This document shows, one piece after another, positions 1-10,480 of a stretch of 21,186 bases of DNA. Below the pieces are notes generated by a model. It was not told where the DNA came from and ran no database searches. It saw nothing but the letters and a program-made list of their open reading frames with translations. The stretch comes from Cladosporium sp. IMV 00045 (lineage: Eukaryota; Ascomycota; Dothideomycetes; Cladosporiales; Cladosporiaceae): the NCBI GenBank assembly GCA_001931905.2, contig MSJI02000680.1:1-21186 (forward strand). The letters run 5' to 3'. Both the position numbers and the translations under genes were made by a program. Numbering within the stretch: the first letter of the stretch is position 1; each line of letters starts with the position of its first letter.

Positions 1-61
1 TCTTATACACATTCCACACCACTCCGTCCATCACAGCGTTGCCCCATCTGTCTCATACAAG

Positions 62-1246
62 ATGCTTGAGGTCAACATGTCGAGATCAACAGACACATCA
101 AGCGTGAGTGGCCCATCTCCGGGTGAGCTTCTTCAATTCTCGATACCGCGTCAACAGTACAGTGCGAACGGTGTCAACGATGGAGCCGATAACATTGCGC
201 ATTGGCAGTTTCTCGACGGTCATTTCTGGAACCCAAGCTGGCATATGTTCACCCCATATGCCGGCCAGCAGCCACAGGCCTCCTTCAACGGATTGGCGCA
301 GACCAATCCTTGGCCAATGGTCGCAGATGCGCGCACTCCCGCAGGCACCGTCCCAGGAGGGGGCGGCGGTACCGTGCAAGACCTGTGGGTGGATCAGTAT
401 GGTCTTCATCCGGGACACGATCTCTCGTCTGCGACTATTGCAGGCCCGGAAGAGTACCAGATCCCGAGAACGCTGGATCCGCGGCTGCTCGGTTTGGATA
501 CCGCTCAGTTCGGCCTCGATCAGTATGGTGAGGCCAACGGTGCCGCACGGTATGTTTGACACTCACCTTCGTGCGGATCAGGTTCCCGCTGACCTCTGTG
601 GCAGGTCAATGCCACCGACACACATCGGCTGGCAACAGGACCCAAATTATGGTGCGAGTCCTTCCGATGTCGCCTCGGCTCTCATCCCCCCGGAGCACGC
701 CTTGCGACAACCCGGCCAAACATACCTAGGCCACAATCACCCGGCGCCACAAGCAGCGCGCGAACTTTGGACCGACGCGGAGGACGACGAGGTGCGCAGC
801 TTCATGTACTGGGATCGGATGTTGTCTTGGGATAGGATCGGCGATATCGTATGCGAAAGGCACACCCACTGCTACACCCGACGCCTTCACTGACATGTCC
901 AGATGCATGAGGCTGACTTTCCAACGAGAAGCATCGAACAGTACATGGAGCGCTATGAGGCGATACGAGGAGCGGGCTGGCGCGATCGACGCCGGACGTC
1001 TCTCGGCCTGGACGGACCAGACGGTGAAGCGCCAACGCCGTGGACGAGCGAGGAGGAGCATCACCTCACCAACGCTGTGAACATTGTTCGGAGGAGCATT
1101 TTCCGGAGAGTCAGGGATGAGGTACGCGACGAGTCCAGTTCTGTCGAGAATGTGTACTACAAGAATGATCGTACTGACGGGTCCAGATGCCTCGCCGTGG
1201 CTACAGTCGGAGGAGTGTCTGGGAGTACACAGAGCGGTTTGGTTGA
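62..1246 (+). CDS. Two-domain Myb/SANT-like protein, four exons
   Basis: Splicing gives a 336-residue protein: exons 62-549, 605-848, 903-1121 and 1187-1246. All three introns (54-65 nt) start GTATG or GTACG, end CAG and carry a CTGAC branch-like site; the reading frame is kept across every junction. Residues 1-215 are low-complexity (Gly, Pro, Gln, Ser) with no recognised domain. Residues about 217-264 form a Myb/SANT-like helix set: W218 (LWTDAEDDE), W238 (LSWDRIGDI), then SIEQYMERYEAIR, joined only after intron 2 is removed. A second one, about 290-336, runs from TPWTSEEEHHL to SVWEYTERFG and the stop. Such domains usually bind DNA or histone tails, so a nuclear regulator is likely (inference). 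An in-frame ATG at 77 is an alternative start with a good context. No target can be inferred. The gene looks intact. Confidence 0.8.
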
Positions 1247-1557
1247 AGCCGTTTCGTCGTGTGGAAGCTAGGCCTGGCTTCTCGTTGACGTCCGACGCTC
1301 TCTCGGCGCCGCCAATCCACACTCAACGCTTGTGAGAGAGCAGATCTTCGCGATCACTGGGAGGGGGTGCCGGTAGTCTGCACCTCAACCGGAGCGGACA
1401 CAACGCCGTGCGTACATGGGTAGCGATCTAACAGGTTGGTCTTGCGCAGTGAATATCATGGGGTGCTGGAGCCGAGTCAGAAGGTCTGCAATATCAGAAG
1501 ATTGCACTGCTGGTCTGCGAAAGGGGTGTTGTATTCATATTGGAGGTGTAGGCATAA

Positions 1558-1615
1558 CGGAGGTGATTGTAGGGTCATCCAGCCGCAGAGTAGATGGGTG
1601 CACACATCATCCTTA
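1558..1615 (+). mobile_element. Probable relic of the Tc1/mariner-like element's transposase end
   Basis: About 55 bases resemble 8920-8972, the end of the transposase gene in the element at 8763-10509. Shared blocks include ATTGTAG, then TAGATGG and ACATCATCCTT in the same order and similar spacing. On the minus strand this copy reads KDDVCTHL where the other reads KDDVCIHL. Several differences are C/T or G/A changes. The match was made by eye and stops abruptly on both sides, so this would be a short, decayed piece. Confidence 0.4.
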
Positions 1616-1864
1616 TGAGTGCCATCACTAAGCTTATCACCTACGGTATATGTCGCACTCGCCAATGTTGTCGTAGTGCCGCGAGTCGTCCTTGGTAGTA
1701 TTGTACGAAGCGCTGCCGGTGGATTGTACTGTTGTACTACACATTCCTTGACTCAGACAAATGTGTCAAATGCCATCAGCTCGGGGGTGAGCGGAGACTT
1801 CCCGAAGAGGTAACGGATCTCTCCTCTTACTGGCTTTAGCGACGGCTTTTCGGAACTCTGCTTC

Positions 1865-1885
1865 TTAGGGTTGGGGTTGGGGTTG
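1865..1885 (+). repeat. Short interstitial telomere-like tract
   Basis: The tract reads TTAGGG followed by two TTGGGG units and TTG. TTAGGG is the usual telomere unit of filamentous fungi; TTGGGG is a one-base variant. It is only about three and a half units long, so it may be chance, a repair scar or an old chromosome end. Confidence 0.45.
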
Positions 1886-2684
1886 TAATTGCTCAGTCAG
1901 CGGTACGTTCAACTCTCGATGTATGCGAAGAACACCCAGCGAATCAAGCCTATCCTTTTCACGTTAGCTGAAGGTCGAATTGGAAGCGAAAAAGGCAATT
2001 GCAACGAAAATAACCGGCCCCTCATATTGCAAATCAGCAGAATGTAGGATTGTTGCTTCTAAAGATTTGTAGTCGTCAACATTTCACCGTTGCTTAGACG
2101 AAGCACATTCGTTCGAGCACATGTCCACCATGTCATTTCCCATGTCATCTGACGATCATTGGCTCACCTCGACTTTCACATATCCAGTGGGCAGATCGAT
2201 GGAAACATCGCGCCGTGTAAGTTATACAGTACCACAGGCATCGGTGCGTTATTCTCCGAAATTGTCAGCCTGGTAAAGTTACGATTCCACGATACAGCAA
2301 GGAAACAACAAATCCGGTGCCCAGCATAGGAGGGAGTTCCGTGTTCCACGACATAGCCTGGTGGAGGCATGTCCGGTGGGGAACGTGGAGAGGGGGGCAT
2401 GTTGTCGCAGCGCATTATCCTAGCTTTCACGCCCAGACCTACTCTGCAGCACTGGAGCAATGTCGAGGGCGCCGCGATGACTCCCTCACAGAACATAAAT
2501 ATCAAGCAAGATGGCATACCCACTGCTTTCACAGTCCGAGCGGAGTGAACTATATACAGGACTGTACACTGGAAAAACGCTCAAGCCTTGAGAGCGTGGC
2601 CCGCTCATCTCTTTGCGAAGTTAACGAACACTCGACAACACGTCTTCCTACACACCTCGCTTCCCAACCTCGAACAGCCATATC

Positions 2685-3569
2685 ATGCTGCTCCAAGACT
2701 TACAGATGGAGGACTCACCTCCCGGCTGCAAGACCCCATGTCGGCCAACGTTACTGACCCCAATGGAAGACCCCGTACGAACGCGACGCTCCGAAAGCCC
2801 GATAAGTGACATGGAGTTGGATAATGTGTCATCCAGCAGTGAAGATGTGGTCCAATGCTCGCGCCGGCCGAGATGCGGGTCGTTGATACTTCGCTGCGCG
2901 GACTGCTCGAACGTCGTCCTCGTCGAATACGGTCAAGGCGCCGTCCCTCGTCGTCTACGTTTGCTGGACTTGACATCGAGATCCAACGGTGTCGCGCTCA
3001 CCAGTTGCAGACACTGCTTTGGTCGCGCCAAAAGGGGGTTGGAAGGTCGAGTTCGCCCCGCTCGAGACCAGTACCACCTGCCGCGAAGCTCGACGATGTG
3101 TCCGGCAGTGTGGAACGCATCCGATTTCGTCAAGGCGGCTGCTTTGGTGCTGGGTGAGCCCGTCGCGCTCATGATGGCCGGCAGAGTGTGCCTCCACATC
3201 GGCTGGGATCGCGTCGCCCGAGCCTTGGACGCGAGAGATAGGGTGGTGAGCCTGGACGTCTCGCAGTGGGCCACTGGCGATGAGCGGAATGTCATTCTGC
3301 CGCACCTCGCCGGCAACTGGGTGCGAACTTGTGGGTTGTGCTCGTCTGAGATTTCGTGTTCAAGATTGACCTTCCAAGGGCATGGTGGTGGTTGGGTGGA
3401 GTACAAGCGGTCGCAAGCTGAGGCGCGTCCAATCGTAACAACTCGAATCTTGTGTATTCAATCTGCATCTAGTGATTTCGAATGGGTGAGATCACGTCTT
3501 CGCATTCTCTCCTCGCGTCCACTTCTTGTCTTTGTACACGGCGCGCCTCTAGGTGGGCGACGAAGCTAA
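2685..3569 (+). CDS. Hypothetical CxxC-rich protein
   Basis: A single uninterrupted frame of 294 residues starting at ATG 2685; a second in-frame ATG at 2706 is also possible. I do not recognise the family. Residues 1-57 are acidic and Ser/Pro-rich, probably disordered. CADC at 71-74 and CRHC at 108-111 are spaced like the two knuckles of a zinc ribbon, and CGLC at 216-219 with C225 could form another site. Residues 141-212 look folded (hydrophobic, with WDRVARALDARDRV). There is no signal peptide or membrane segment. It converges on the minus-strand gene ending at 3878, which also has two CxxC pairs. Length, lack of stops and balanced composition argue that it is real. Metal binding is inferred from cysteine spacing only. 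Confidence 0.6.
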   Translation: MLLQDLQMEDSPPGCKTPCRPTLLTPMEDPVRTRRSESPISDMELDNVSSSSEDVVQCSRRPRCGSLILRCADCSNVVLVEYGQGAVPRRLRLLDLTSRSNGVALTSCRHCFGRAKRGLEGRVRPARDQYHLPRSSTMCPAVWNASDFVKAAALVLGEPVALMMAGRVCLHIGWDRVARALDARDRVVSLDVSQWATGDERNVILPHLAGNWVRTCGLCSSEISCSRLTFQGHGGGWVEYKRSQAEARPIVTTRILCIQSASSDFEWVRSRLRILSSRPLLVFVHGAPLGGRRS

Positions 3570-3877
3570 TTCGTCTACGGTACGCCCGTTGTCAATCGTC
3601 AAGCTCGCTTGCGAATATCCTTTTTCTTTGAATCCCTTGCAACCGCCTACAGCGATATAGGAGCCTCGCTGGCAGGTAATCACGATTACGAGCGCATGTC
3701 TCAATGTGCTGTTGGCCAGCCTCGCTTGCTCTTCCCAGGCGGTCTCAACTTGTCGCATGTTAAAATGCCTTGACGTGTCGTTGTGTACCATCTCCGTTGC
3801 TCGATCATCGCATTGTACACTGATAATGAATGCTGGCGGACTGCGTTGAAGGCTCACAGGGCATTCCAATGGCCACA
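3570..3877. other. Intergenic stretch between convergent genes, with an open minus-strand frame
   Basis: A minus-strand frame stays open from 4016 down to its stop at 3549. Its part below about 3840 (for example VQCDDRATEMVHNDT, ITCQRGSYIAVGGCKGF) reads like plausible protein. It could be a further exon of the minus-strand gene at 3878-4934, via a weak intron near 3892-3842, or a chance open frame. I could not find splice sites good enough to choose. Confidence 0.3.
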
Positions 3878-4934
3878 TCAGGGCTTGAACACCTCGCGGG
3901 CCCGCGGCAAGCGCCCAGTTCTGCTCACCGTTCCGCTGCGGTAAGCCAGTGCGCCATTTGATATGATGGGCATCATGAGCGCCGGCAAATCGAAGAATTC
4001 CTCCAATGTCTTGCAATTCTTCGGCTTCCCATCAGAGTCGAGATCCTCCCGAGAATGAGAATCATCACGGGCTGCCAGTCTCGAATGCGTCTGATACTGG
4101 GTGAGCGGCCGCCTGGTGTTGATGACAAGTGGCGCGAGGGGAGCTTCCAGGCACAAACGTGAGTACAATGCTGGCCTGCCGAACATCTGCTTTCTCGTGG
4201 GACGTTTGCGGATCTGTTCGAGCTTGTCTTGCTTGTTGAAGAAATGGGCTTGCCAGTAGTCGGGCCACTCATTATTGAGATAATTGGCAAAGTCTTGATA
4301 GGTAGAATTGGAGCGAACAGCTCCATCCCGCGATGGAGAAGCGAGAGGAACCGGTGTGGGCTGCCTTCACAGAGTGCAGCTCTTGCAGGTAGTCGGTTGT
4401 ATCTGGCGCTTCAGACCTGCCTCCCTTGTTGGTATACCCGGAATATGTCGCAACTGCAGCGGCACATGACTTGCACGCGGCATCAGGCGGCTCTGTCATA
4501 TCAAACTTCACCTTTCTGCTACTACGACCACCAAGGCGCGGCGGTGGTAAATCATCTGCTCGCCGCCATCTGCCAGGGTCGAGACCTGGGTCCCCTATTT
4601 CTCCCGCTGTTCCACACGCACGCTTGGAGCTGGCCGTGAGCAAGGGCTTGCAGCTCTCGCAAAGGACCTGTGGCCGTCCAAAGCCTACGCCCGGAAATGG
4701 TCTGACGCCCTCAATATCCATCATCACCTCCTCTTCTTTCACGAGTCCAGCCGATGGCATGTCGGTCTCGTCGTCTTCGTTGGCTGCCGCCTCTGTCGCT
4801 CGGTTTATAACACATTGAGTGATCTCCAGCTGACCAGAAGACGATGTGGTCTGGCTCTGAATGTACTCGTTGTTCGGCTGGGGTTTGAGGTCATGCCGGT
4901 CGCCGAAACGAAAGGTCGCGTCTTTCCTTGCCAT
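3878..4934 (-). CDS. Hypothetical CxxC protein, two exons or one frameshift
   Basis: The N-terminal part (ATG at 4934) has an acidic, Ser-rich segment, then VLCESCKPLL and, about 60 residues later, AACKSCAAAVATYSG: two CxxC pairs as in the neighbour at 2685-3569. The C-terminal part lies in another frame and reads through FANYLNNEWPDYWQAHFF, FGRPALYSRLCLEAPLAPL and LEEFFDLPALMMPI to a stop at 3878. The two parts join in frame if 4351-4294 is a 58-nt intron (GTTCCT...TATCAAG), but that 5' site is weak, so a frameshift in a decaying gene is equally possible. A non-ATG frame runs upstream of 4934 to a stop near 5023, so the start could lie in an earlier exon. I do not recognise the family; zinc binding is only suggested by the cysteines. 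Confidence 0.5.
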
Positions 4935-5622
4935 GCTGCGCTTTTTCAAGGCTCGAGCCCAGGCATCTTCAGGCGTCGTGACAGTGCTCTGTTCTTTCGT
5001 ACCAAGCTTGGGTCAATTGGAAAGCCACGACAGAATTACCAATTCTTCGCGGTCATCTGGCACTCGTGACCCGTGTGTTATTGACTGAACACAAGCGCAA
5101 TGGTCTCTTGCCGCAGGGCTCCATCGCATCCTCCGCAACTTGTTTGGCCGAAGGTTAAATGTGAACTCAGCTGAACGTTGGCGAGTGAAGTGATACTATG
5201 CAAGTATGGTGTAGCAGCTGTTGACTAATTCTAGCTTTGAACGCAAGGCCATCATGGGCCATCATGGTACCGCCGAGGTCATTGGCTTGGCGGGGCTTTC
5301 CCGAGAAACGACCGACCGTCCATTCATGTCAGATTGTGTGCGACCAGTGTTCATGAGCTTCCAATCGGCAGCAAGGGACCCAGCAACTTTCAAGAAGTAT
5401 CCTATTTTCGCGAGCTTTGGTATTTGGGATGGGAACCGCGTCGTGGCTGTCAGTGCACGGGTAGACAAGACTGTCCTATCAATAGGCAAGCATTTGAGCG
5501 CGCTTCTTCCCCAGCACCTGTTACCGCACAGACCTTTGTACTTTGCGTACACAAAGCCTACCCTTCATGCTGCACTCGTTTTGGACACGCTACGTCGAAC
5601 GTGACTCCATCGAGGTATAACT
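4935..5622. other. Spacer upstream of two divergent genes
   Basis: This lies between the minus-strand CxxC gene and the plus-strand kinase-like gene, so it should hold both promoters. A plus-strand open frame at 5221-5604 (127 codons) has no recognisable domain, and a reverse frame shadows it. I do not call it a gene, although a short secreted or orphan protein cannot be excluded. Confidence 0.4.
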
Positions 5623-8000
5623 ATGACGAACAATAGTCCCGACTACAAGAGGCTCTACGAGGAAGAGCAACGGAGACGTGAGGAAGAGCAGCGGAGACGC
5701 GAGGAAGCAGAGAAGGGGAAACAAGAAGCAGAAAGGGCACAGCAAGAGGAACAACGGAGACGCGAGGAAGCGGACAAGGCGAAGGAAGAGGCAGACAAGG
5801 CAAAGGAAGAGGCAGAGAAGCGAACGAGTCGGACAACGCTCCCGCAGTACCTAGACGCCTTGCATTGCACCTGCAAGCCGGGCTTGCCGTGCAATCGGTC
5901 GCTTTGTCGACCAAAGGCGATCCTTCCAATGCGCGGCAAAAAAAGCGACCGGACGAGATATGCAGATGGTCAGACTTTCCTTCACGGCAGGTGAAGATCT
6001 GGGACGAGCTCGTGTCATCTCCACTCATGACTGAAGGTCATTTTACATCACCGCACACTCTGCTGGAGAATGGAGAGAGCATCCGTCGAAGAATGGTGGG
6101 CTCCGAGCTGGACATCCATCACTTCCAACGCACGACCGTGGAAGAACCGGTGTCGCTCATGATCGAGCGGATCTTCAACAATGAAACGTTGCGGAAGAAA
6201 TTCGGTCTGAAGGGGTCGGTCCAGTTCGAAAACCACGCGAACACGCTGAGCCCGGACGATGGGCTCAGGGAAGACATGAGCGCCATCGAGATATCCAACA
6301 GGGGCCGCCGACGATCGCCTCGCCTTCTGGAAAGGGAGCAGAGCAAGCATAAACCCAGCCGACCCGGAAGTCCAGGCTCTGGGCCCACCATCCAGGACCC
6401 AATGAGCCGTCCACGAGCGGATCAATTTTGCGTGTACAACATATCGACAGACCCGGGAAGAGAGGAGCGCGTGCCCGCTTTCATTGTCGAGTACAAGGCC
6501 CCGCACAAATTGACGACCAAAGCTATACAAGAGGGGCTGCGAGACATGGCCCTGGAAGATGTGCTGGACTACGGTGAGAGCGACACGCCCCGCAGGAAGT
6601 ATCAGCGCCTGGTCGCCGCGGCCGTGACCCAGGCCTTCTCATACATGGTGTCAGCAGGGCTAGAATACGGATACGTGTGCACGGGTCAGGCATTCATCTT
6701 CCTGCGGGTGCCAGAAAACCCGGCGAAGGTACAATACTTCCTGTCTGTGCCGCAGGTAGACGTCGGGGATTCGACGGGATGGTCTGAAGATGCTGCCTCG
6801 AGCACGACGAACCGGCTGCACCTCACGGCCGTGGGCCAAGTGCTCGCTTTCACTCTGCAGGCTCTTCAGTCACCACCGCGATCGCACGAATGGCGCGCGA
6901 AAGCGGAAGCGAGCCTCGCGACGTGGGAGTATGTGTACAAGGATATTCTGGACGACGCTCCTGCGCCCGAAGAGACGCCCTCTGAATATTGCCCGACACC
7001 CGATAACGAGCTTTTACGGGTGTCACCGATAGCTCTAAGACAAGGCCCGGCGCCTCGAGGACGATACACGTGTCGTCAGCCATCTGATCACCCGGCCGAA
7101 GAAGACGACTCGGATGCAGACCACAGCAATCCAGACACCCCCAGCCAGCCTTCCCGCAAACCGGCAGGGCATGCTGCTAGTAGAAAAGAGCAGGTCTCCA
7201 AAACAACACAGTCGAACCGTAGGAAGCGTGAGGATAAGCGGACTCGCGCATTCTGCACCCGACGCTGCCTGTTGGGAATGGTCAACGGCGGCAATCTGGA
7301 CCGTGGGTGCCCCAATGTCGACGAGCACGGTGCCGACGTTCATCGCATCGACAAGGACGCCTTTCTCGCCTTGATGCGCAATCAACTGTCACGCACACTC
7401 GACTCGGACTTTGAGCCTTGCGGGCGGCCAGGCTCGCGCGGTGTGCCGTTCAAGGCAACACTCGCCTCCCATGGATACACCGTGATCGCTAAGTGCACAC
7501 CCTTCGATTTTGTACCGTACCTACGACATGAGGCCACAGTCTACGAACGGCTGCGGACTGTCCAGGGTCACTGCGTCCCCGTTCATATGGGCAACATCGA
7601 CCTGGAGAAAGCTTACTACTACGAGGGAATAGCGAAGCTGGTGCACGTCATGTTTCTGAGTTACGGAGGAACGCCCATCCCCCGGCACTGGAAAAATCTG
7701 AATCATGACAGCGCGCTGAGGAAGGTCGAGACGTGCTTCAAAGCCATACATGAGCGGGGCGTGCTTCATCGAGACGTCATGCCGCGGAACATACTCTGGG
7801 ACTGCGAAAGCGGCCGAGCGACGGTGATAGACTTCGAGAGAGCAAGAATGAGCCCGGATCGCCCGATCCTGGGTCCGTTGTCGACCAACCGCAAGAGGAA
7901 GCAGCAGCACGGTTCGTGTGGCACGAAACGCAACAAGCACAACGAACGGATATTCGCGCAAGAGGTGGCAGAAGCGAGGTACGAGATCAGTTGCTTGTAA
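5623..8000 (+). pseudogene. Coiled-coil, nuclease-like and kinase-like fungal protein, broken by one frameshift
   Basis: The 5' frame begins at ATG 5623 with a charged coiled coil (repeats of EEQRRREE and ADKAKEE, roughly residues 5-70) built on short tandem DNA repeats, then TLPQYLDAL. Near 5862-5867 the matching protein moves to the next frame, consistent with loss of one base; it then runs open to a stop at 8000. Following blocks include SVALSTKGDPSNA, RRMVGSELDIHHFQRTTVEEP and a RRSPRL patch. PAFIVEYKAPHKL has an E-x-K pair preceded by an Asp (RADQFC), like a PD-(D/E)xK nuclease core. The C-terminal third is kinase-like: AKCTPF supplies a candidate ATP lysine (codon 7491), HRDVMPRNILWD the catalytic loop (7767), and VIDFERA a metal-binding DFE in place of DFG (7830). 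I know this layout as a lineage-expanded fungal family; the substrate is unknown. No intron explains the frame change well. Confidence 0.75.
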
Positions 8001-8762
8001 GGCGTGGGAATTCGCGCGAAGGTTGAGAGCATTCGCTGGTCGGACCACTTGCAACCTTTGCGACTCAGCAGCATGCCCGCACAGGTGACGGGTGGGATTG
8101 GTTGGTCAAGTGAGACTGGCTGGGAAACCCTCACACCGCCAACCGTTCGAGATGTTGTGATATACGTGACTTGCAACGTGGAGTTATGGACAACGGTAGG
8201 ATCGGCTAGGCCAGCCTGAATCCAAATAACGAGTATACGGTGAGGTTGAGACGGAGCGAAGGACAGGTCGAGACTTCATCATTTGCACTGTTATCCCAGT
8301 CGGCCCGCTCCTTGTATGTACGGTGGAAGCTTACCTTGGCAGCGTCTGACGGTCCCGGCAGGCCTTGGGGTGTTCTCCCTTCTTTATTGTGTGCATATAA
8401 TGCCTCCATCTGAGGTGCTGCGTTTTGAATGTCACATTTGAAATGGTGCCTGGTGTGCCCTCTTGCTTCTGAATGTAAGGGCAGCGAGTGGAGCTAACGC
8501 TACGATTGGAAAGCCCATGCCAGGAGGCGTAGCGGCTCGTGAACAAAAAACCCGAGACCAATGCGGCTCAACAGATTGCTTGGCACTGGCCGGTGTAGTT
8601 GCAAACTAAGGCATGCGATAAATTGTTCCATCCGGATGGCCCGTTACTGTAGGGCGATGCACTCCGATCTACTTCTGAAGTGCAGGAAGGCCCATGTCGC
8701 TGGGTTGTACAGCGCAAGGTTCAGGATCGCACAGCGGGAGTGGGACGTGATGGGCGACACGT
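8001..8762. other. Intergenic spacer
   Basis: I see no gene. Open frames are under 100 codons, overlap on both strands and show no domains. It separates the kinase-like gene's stop from the left end of the Tc1/mariner-like element. Confidence 0.45.
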
Positions 8763-8791
8763 CCTCCGCTTCTCCGAAAGTTTTCGAATTT
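8763..8791 (+). repeat. Left terminal inverted repeat of the Tc1/mariner-like element
   Basis: The 29 bases are identical to the reverse complement of 10481-10509. A TTCGAA palindrome lies within the repeat. Confidence 0.9.
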
Positions 8792-8936
8792 CTCAGATGG
8801 TCTTGGCTCTCACCTAATTTGAGACATGATCTAGGGGCAGAAGCCTGCGACACGACATGATAAACGATCTACAATCTCCGGTAGGCTGCTGGACAAGATG
8901 CGCATGGCGAAGTCGCAAATCATTGTAGTGCATCGT

Positions 8937-10407
8937 TCACTGCGAGTCTAGATGGATACATACATCATCCTTGAAGTGGTTGCTTCCACCTGCCATCTTG
9001 CATCTCTTGGCCAATTCTACGTATACTGCTCTGCAAACCTTGCCTCCCACCGTCTCGTCGAAATCTTTGCTCTGCCAAGTGTACATCAACAGGTCTTTTG
9101 CACGTTGTACGGTGGACGCTTTCGCGTCCTTCACTTCGTAGATGAATCCTGCAAGCTTCTTCTCATGCTCGCCTTGGAGGCCCTCTATCGGTGCCAGATC
9201 TGGTGAATTACCGGGATGGTTCACAAACACAATGCCTTGCTGCTGAATCTCAGGCTGCAATAGCTGTCGGGCTTTCAGATGAGGACCGTGGTTGTCTTCC
9301 TGTATCACCACTCTTCTGCCTGGGTTACGCCGACATATCTCACGATAGTAGGGAAAGAGCAGCTTCCTGTACACTTCGAAGGCGTACCAAACAAAATTGA
9401 GCTTCTTCGTCCCGTCCTTAGTCGTGACGTTGGTGTGGAAACAGACGCTTCGGAGTCCAGTCTTTAGGACCACCACTATCGTCCGCGTTGGCGCGCATCC
9501 ACAAACGTTTAATCTTCACCTGAGTGTTCATCCAAATGAGATACTGGTGTTCAGGAGTGCCATGGATCCTGGCATTAGCACGCTGTTCTTCGGTGATCTT
9601 CTTCGCCTGTGCATTGCATTCGTCCAACTGCTTTTGCAGCTCCTCAGATGTCTGGTCTCGAAGCTCCCAGACAGTCCAGGGCCTCTTCACACTGCAGTCG
9701 TCGCCACAAGCAGCAGCCCACTGCTCGAGCTTGAAACGTGTCGGGGCACAACTTTGGTACGAACTTGTATTGATTGGTAGTGTTACATGCTGGTTTGGTG
9801 TGCCGCCGAAGTGATAGGCCTTCTCGTCGCAACATATGATGAGAGTTTCTGCTTGGTCCAGCTGTTCAACCTCGAACAGATATGCCTGACGCTTCGAGAT
9901 ATTGGCAGCGCTGAGTTCGTTGCGTCTATACACACGGTGCCTTGTGTACGCCCTTTGATCGTCTGGGTCAGCAGCACACTGTTCAGAGTCTTGCAAGATA
10001 TTATACACTTGCTGCACCCCCAGTGGTTGGATGTTGCGGTCGATCTCGCCGAGTACCTGGCGTTCCCTGAGATAGCGGTTGGCTGCGTCATCCATAGCAT
10101 GATATGGGTGTTCCCGAACACCTCTACGGACAGTGAGAGATACTTCATCACCAGGAGTGGCTCTCTTTGGCCTGCCACTGCGTGCCTGGACGGCGACTGC
10201 CGCCTGTAAATCGACTAGTTCCAAGGTCCGACTGCGTGCTCTGGCGGCTTGAATGAGCGTGCTCACAGTCGGTCTGGTCAAGTCCAGTCTTCCTGCGATC
10301 TCGGTCTGTGGCATACCTAGATCGAACGCGTATGCAATCGCGCAGTGACGCTTCCAGAGCGGTGTCTCGGGACCTCTTCCCATCGTGGGTACTGTGAAGC
10401 GATGCAA
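8937..10407 (-). pseudogene. Tc1/mariner-like transposase with one frame break
   Basis: This would be a DDE transposase that cuts and pastes the surrounding element. The first frame (10407 to 9418) opens with a helix-turn-helix region (HCAIAYAFDLGMPQTEIAGRL, LTRPTVSTLIQAARARS) and later has IICCDEKAYHFGG, giving the first catalytic Asp. The second frame (open to 8937) holds VVIQEDNHGPH (second Asp) and NHPGNSPDLAPIEGLQ (final Glu); I count 36 residues between EDN-Asp and PIE-Glu. The switch lies around 9470-9490 and needs a one-base shift. A 58-nt intron from about 9529 to 9472 (GTGAAG...CTAAAG) would also restore the frame, but it lacks a clear branch site and would delete protein-like sequence, so I favour a frameshift. 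The C-terminus ends SNHFKDDVCIHLDSQ. Confidence 0.85.
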
Positions 10408-10480
10408 TGAGTTACCTTCTTAGCTGCTCTCAATATACTTGAGAGCCAACTTGCAGTAAGGGCCAGCCCGTGGCTTGGCA

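Larger units (their letters stand above)
1247..2684. other. Gene-poor spacer
   Basis: I see no convincing gene here. Open frames are short, overlap one another on both strands and show no domain. It holds the telomere-like tract at 1865-1885 and a likely transposon scrap at about 1558-1615, both listed separately. Part of it should contain the promoter of the gene starting at 2685. Confidence 0.5.

Noticed and set aside
98..562. Long minus-strand frame opposite the Myb-like gene
   Set aside because: It is a shadow of exon 1, where composition keeps the reverse frame open. It has no domain and no splice logic.
5221..5604. 127-codon plus-strand frame before the kinase-like gene
   Set aside because: No domain, no clear start context, and a reverse frame of similar length overlaps it. 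It is mentioned only as spacer content.
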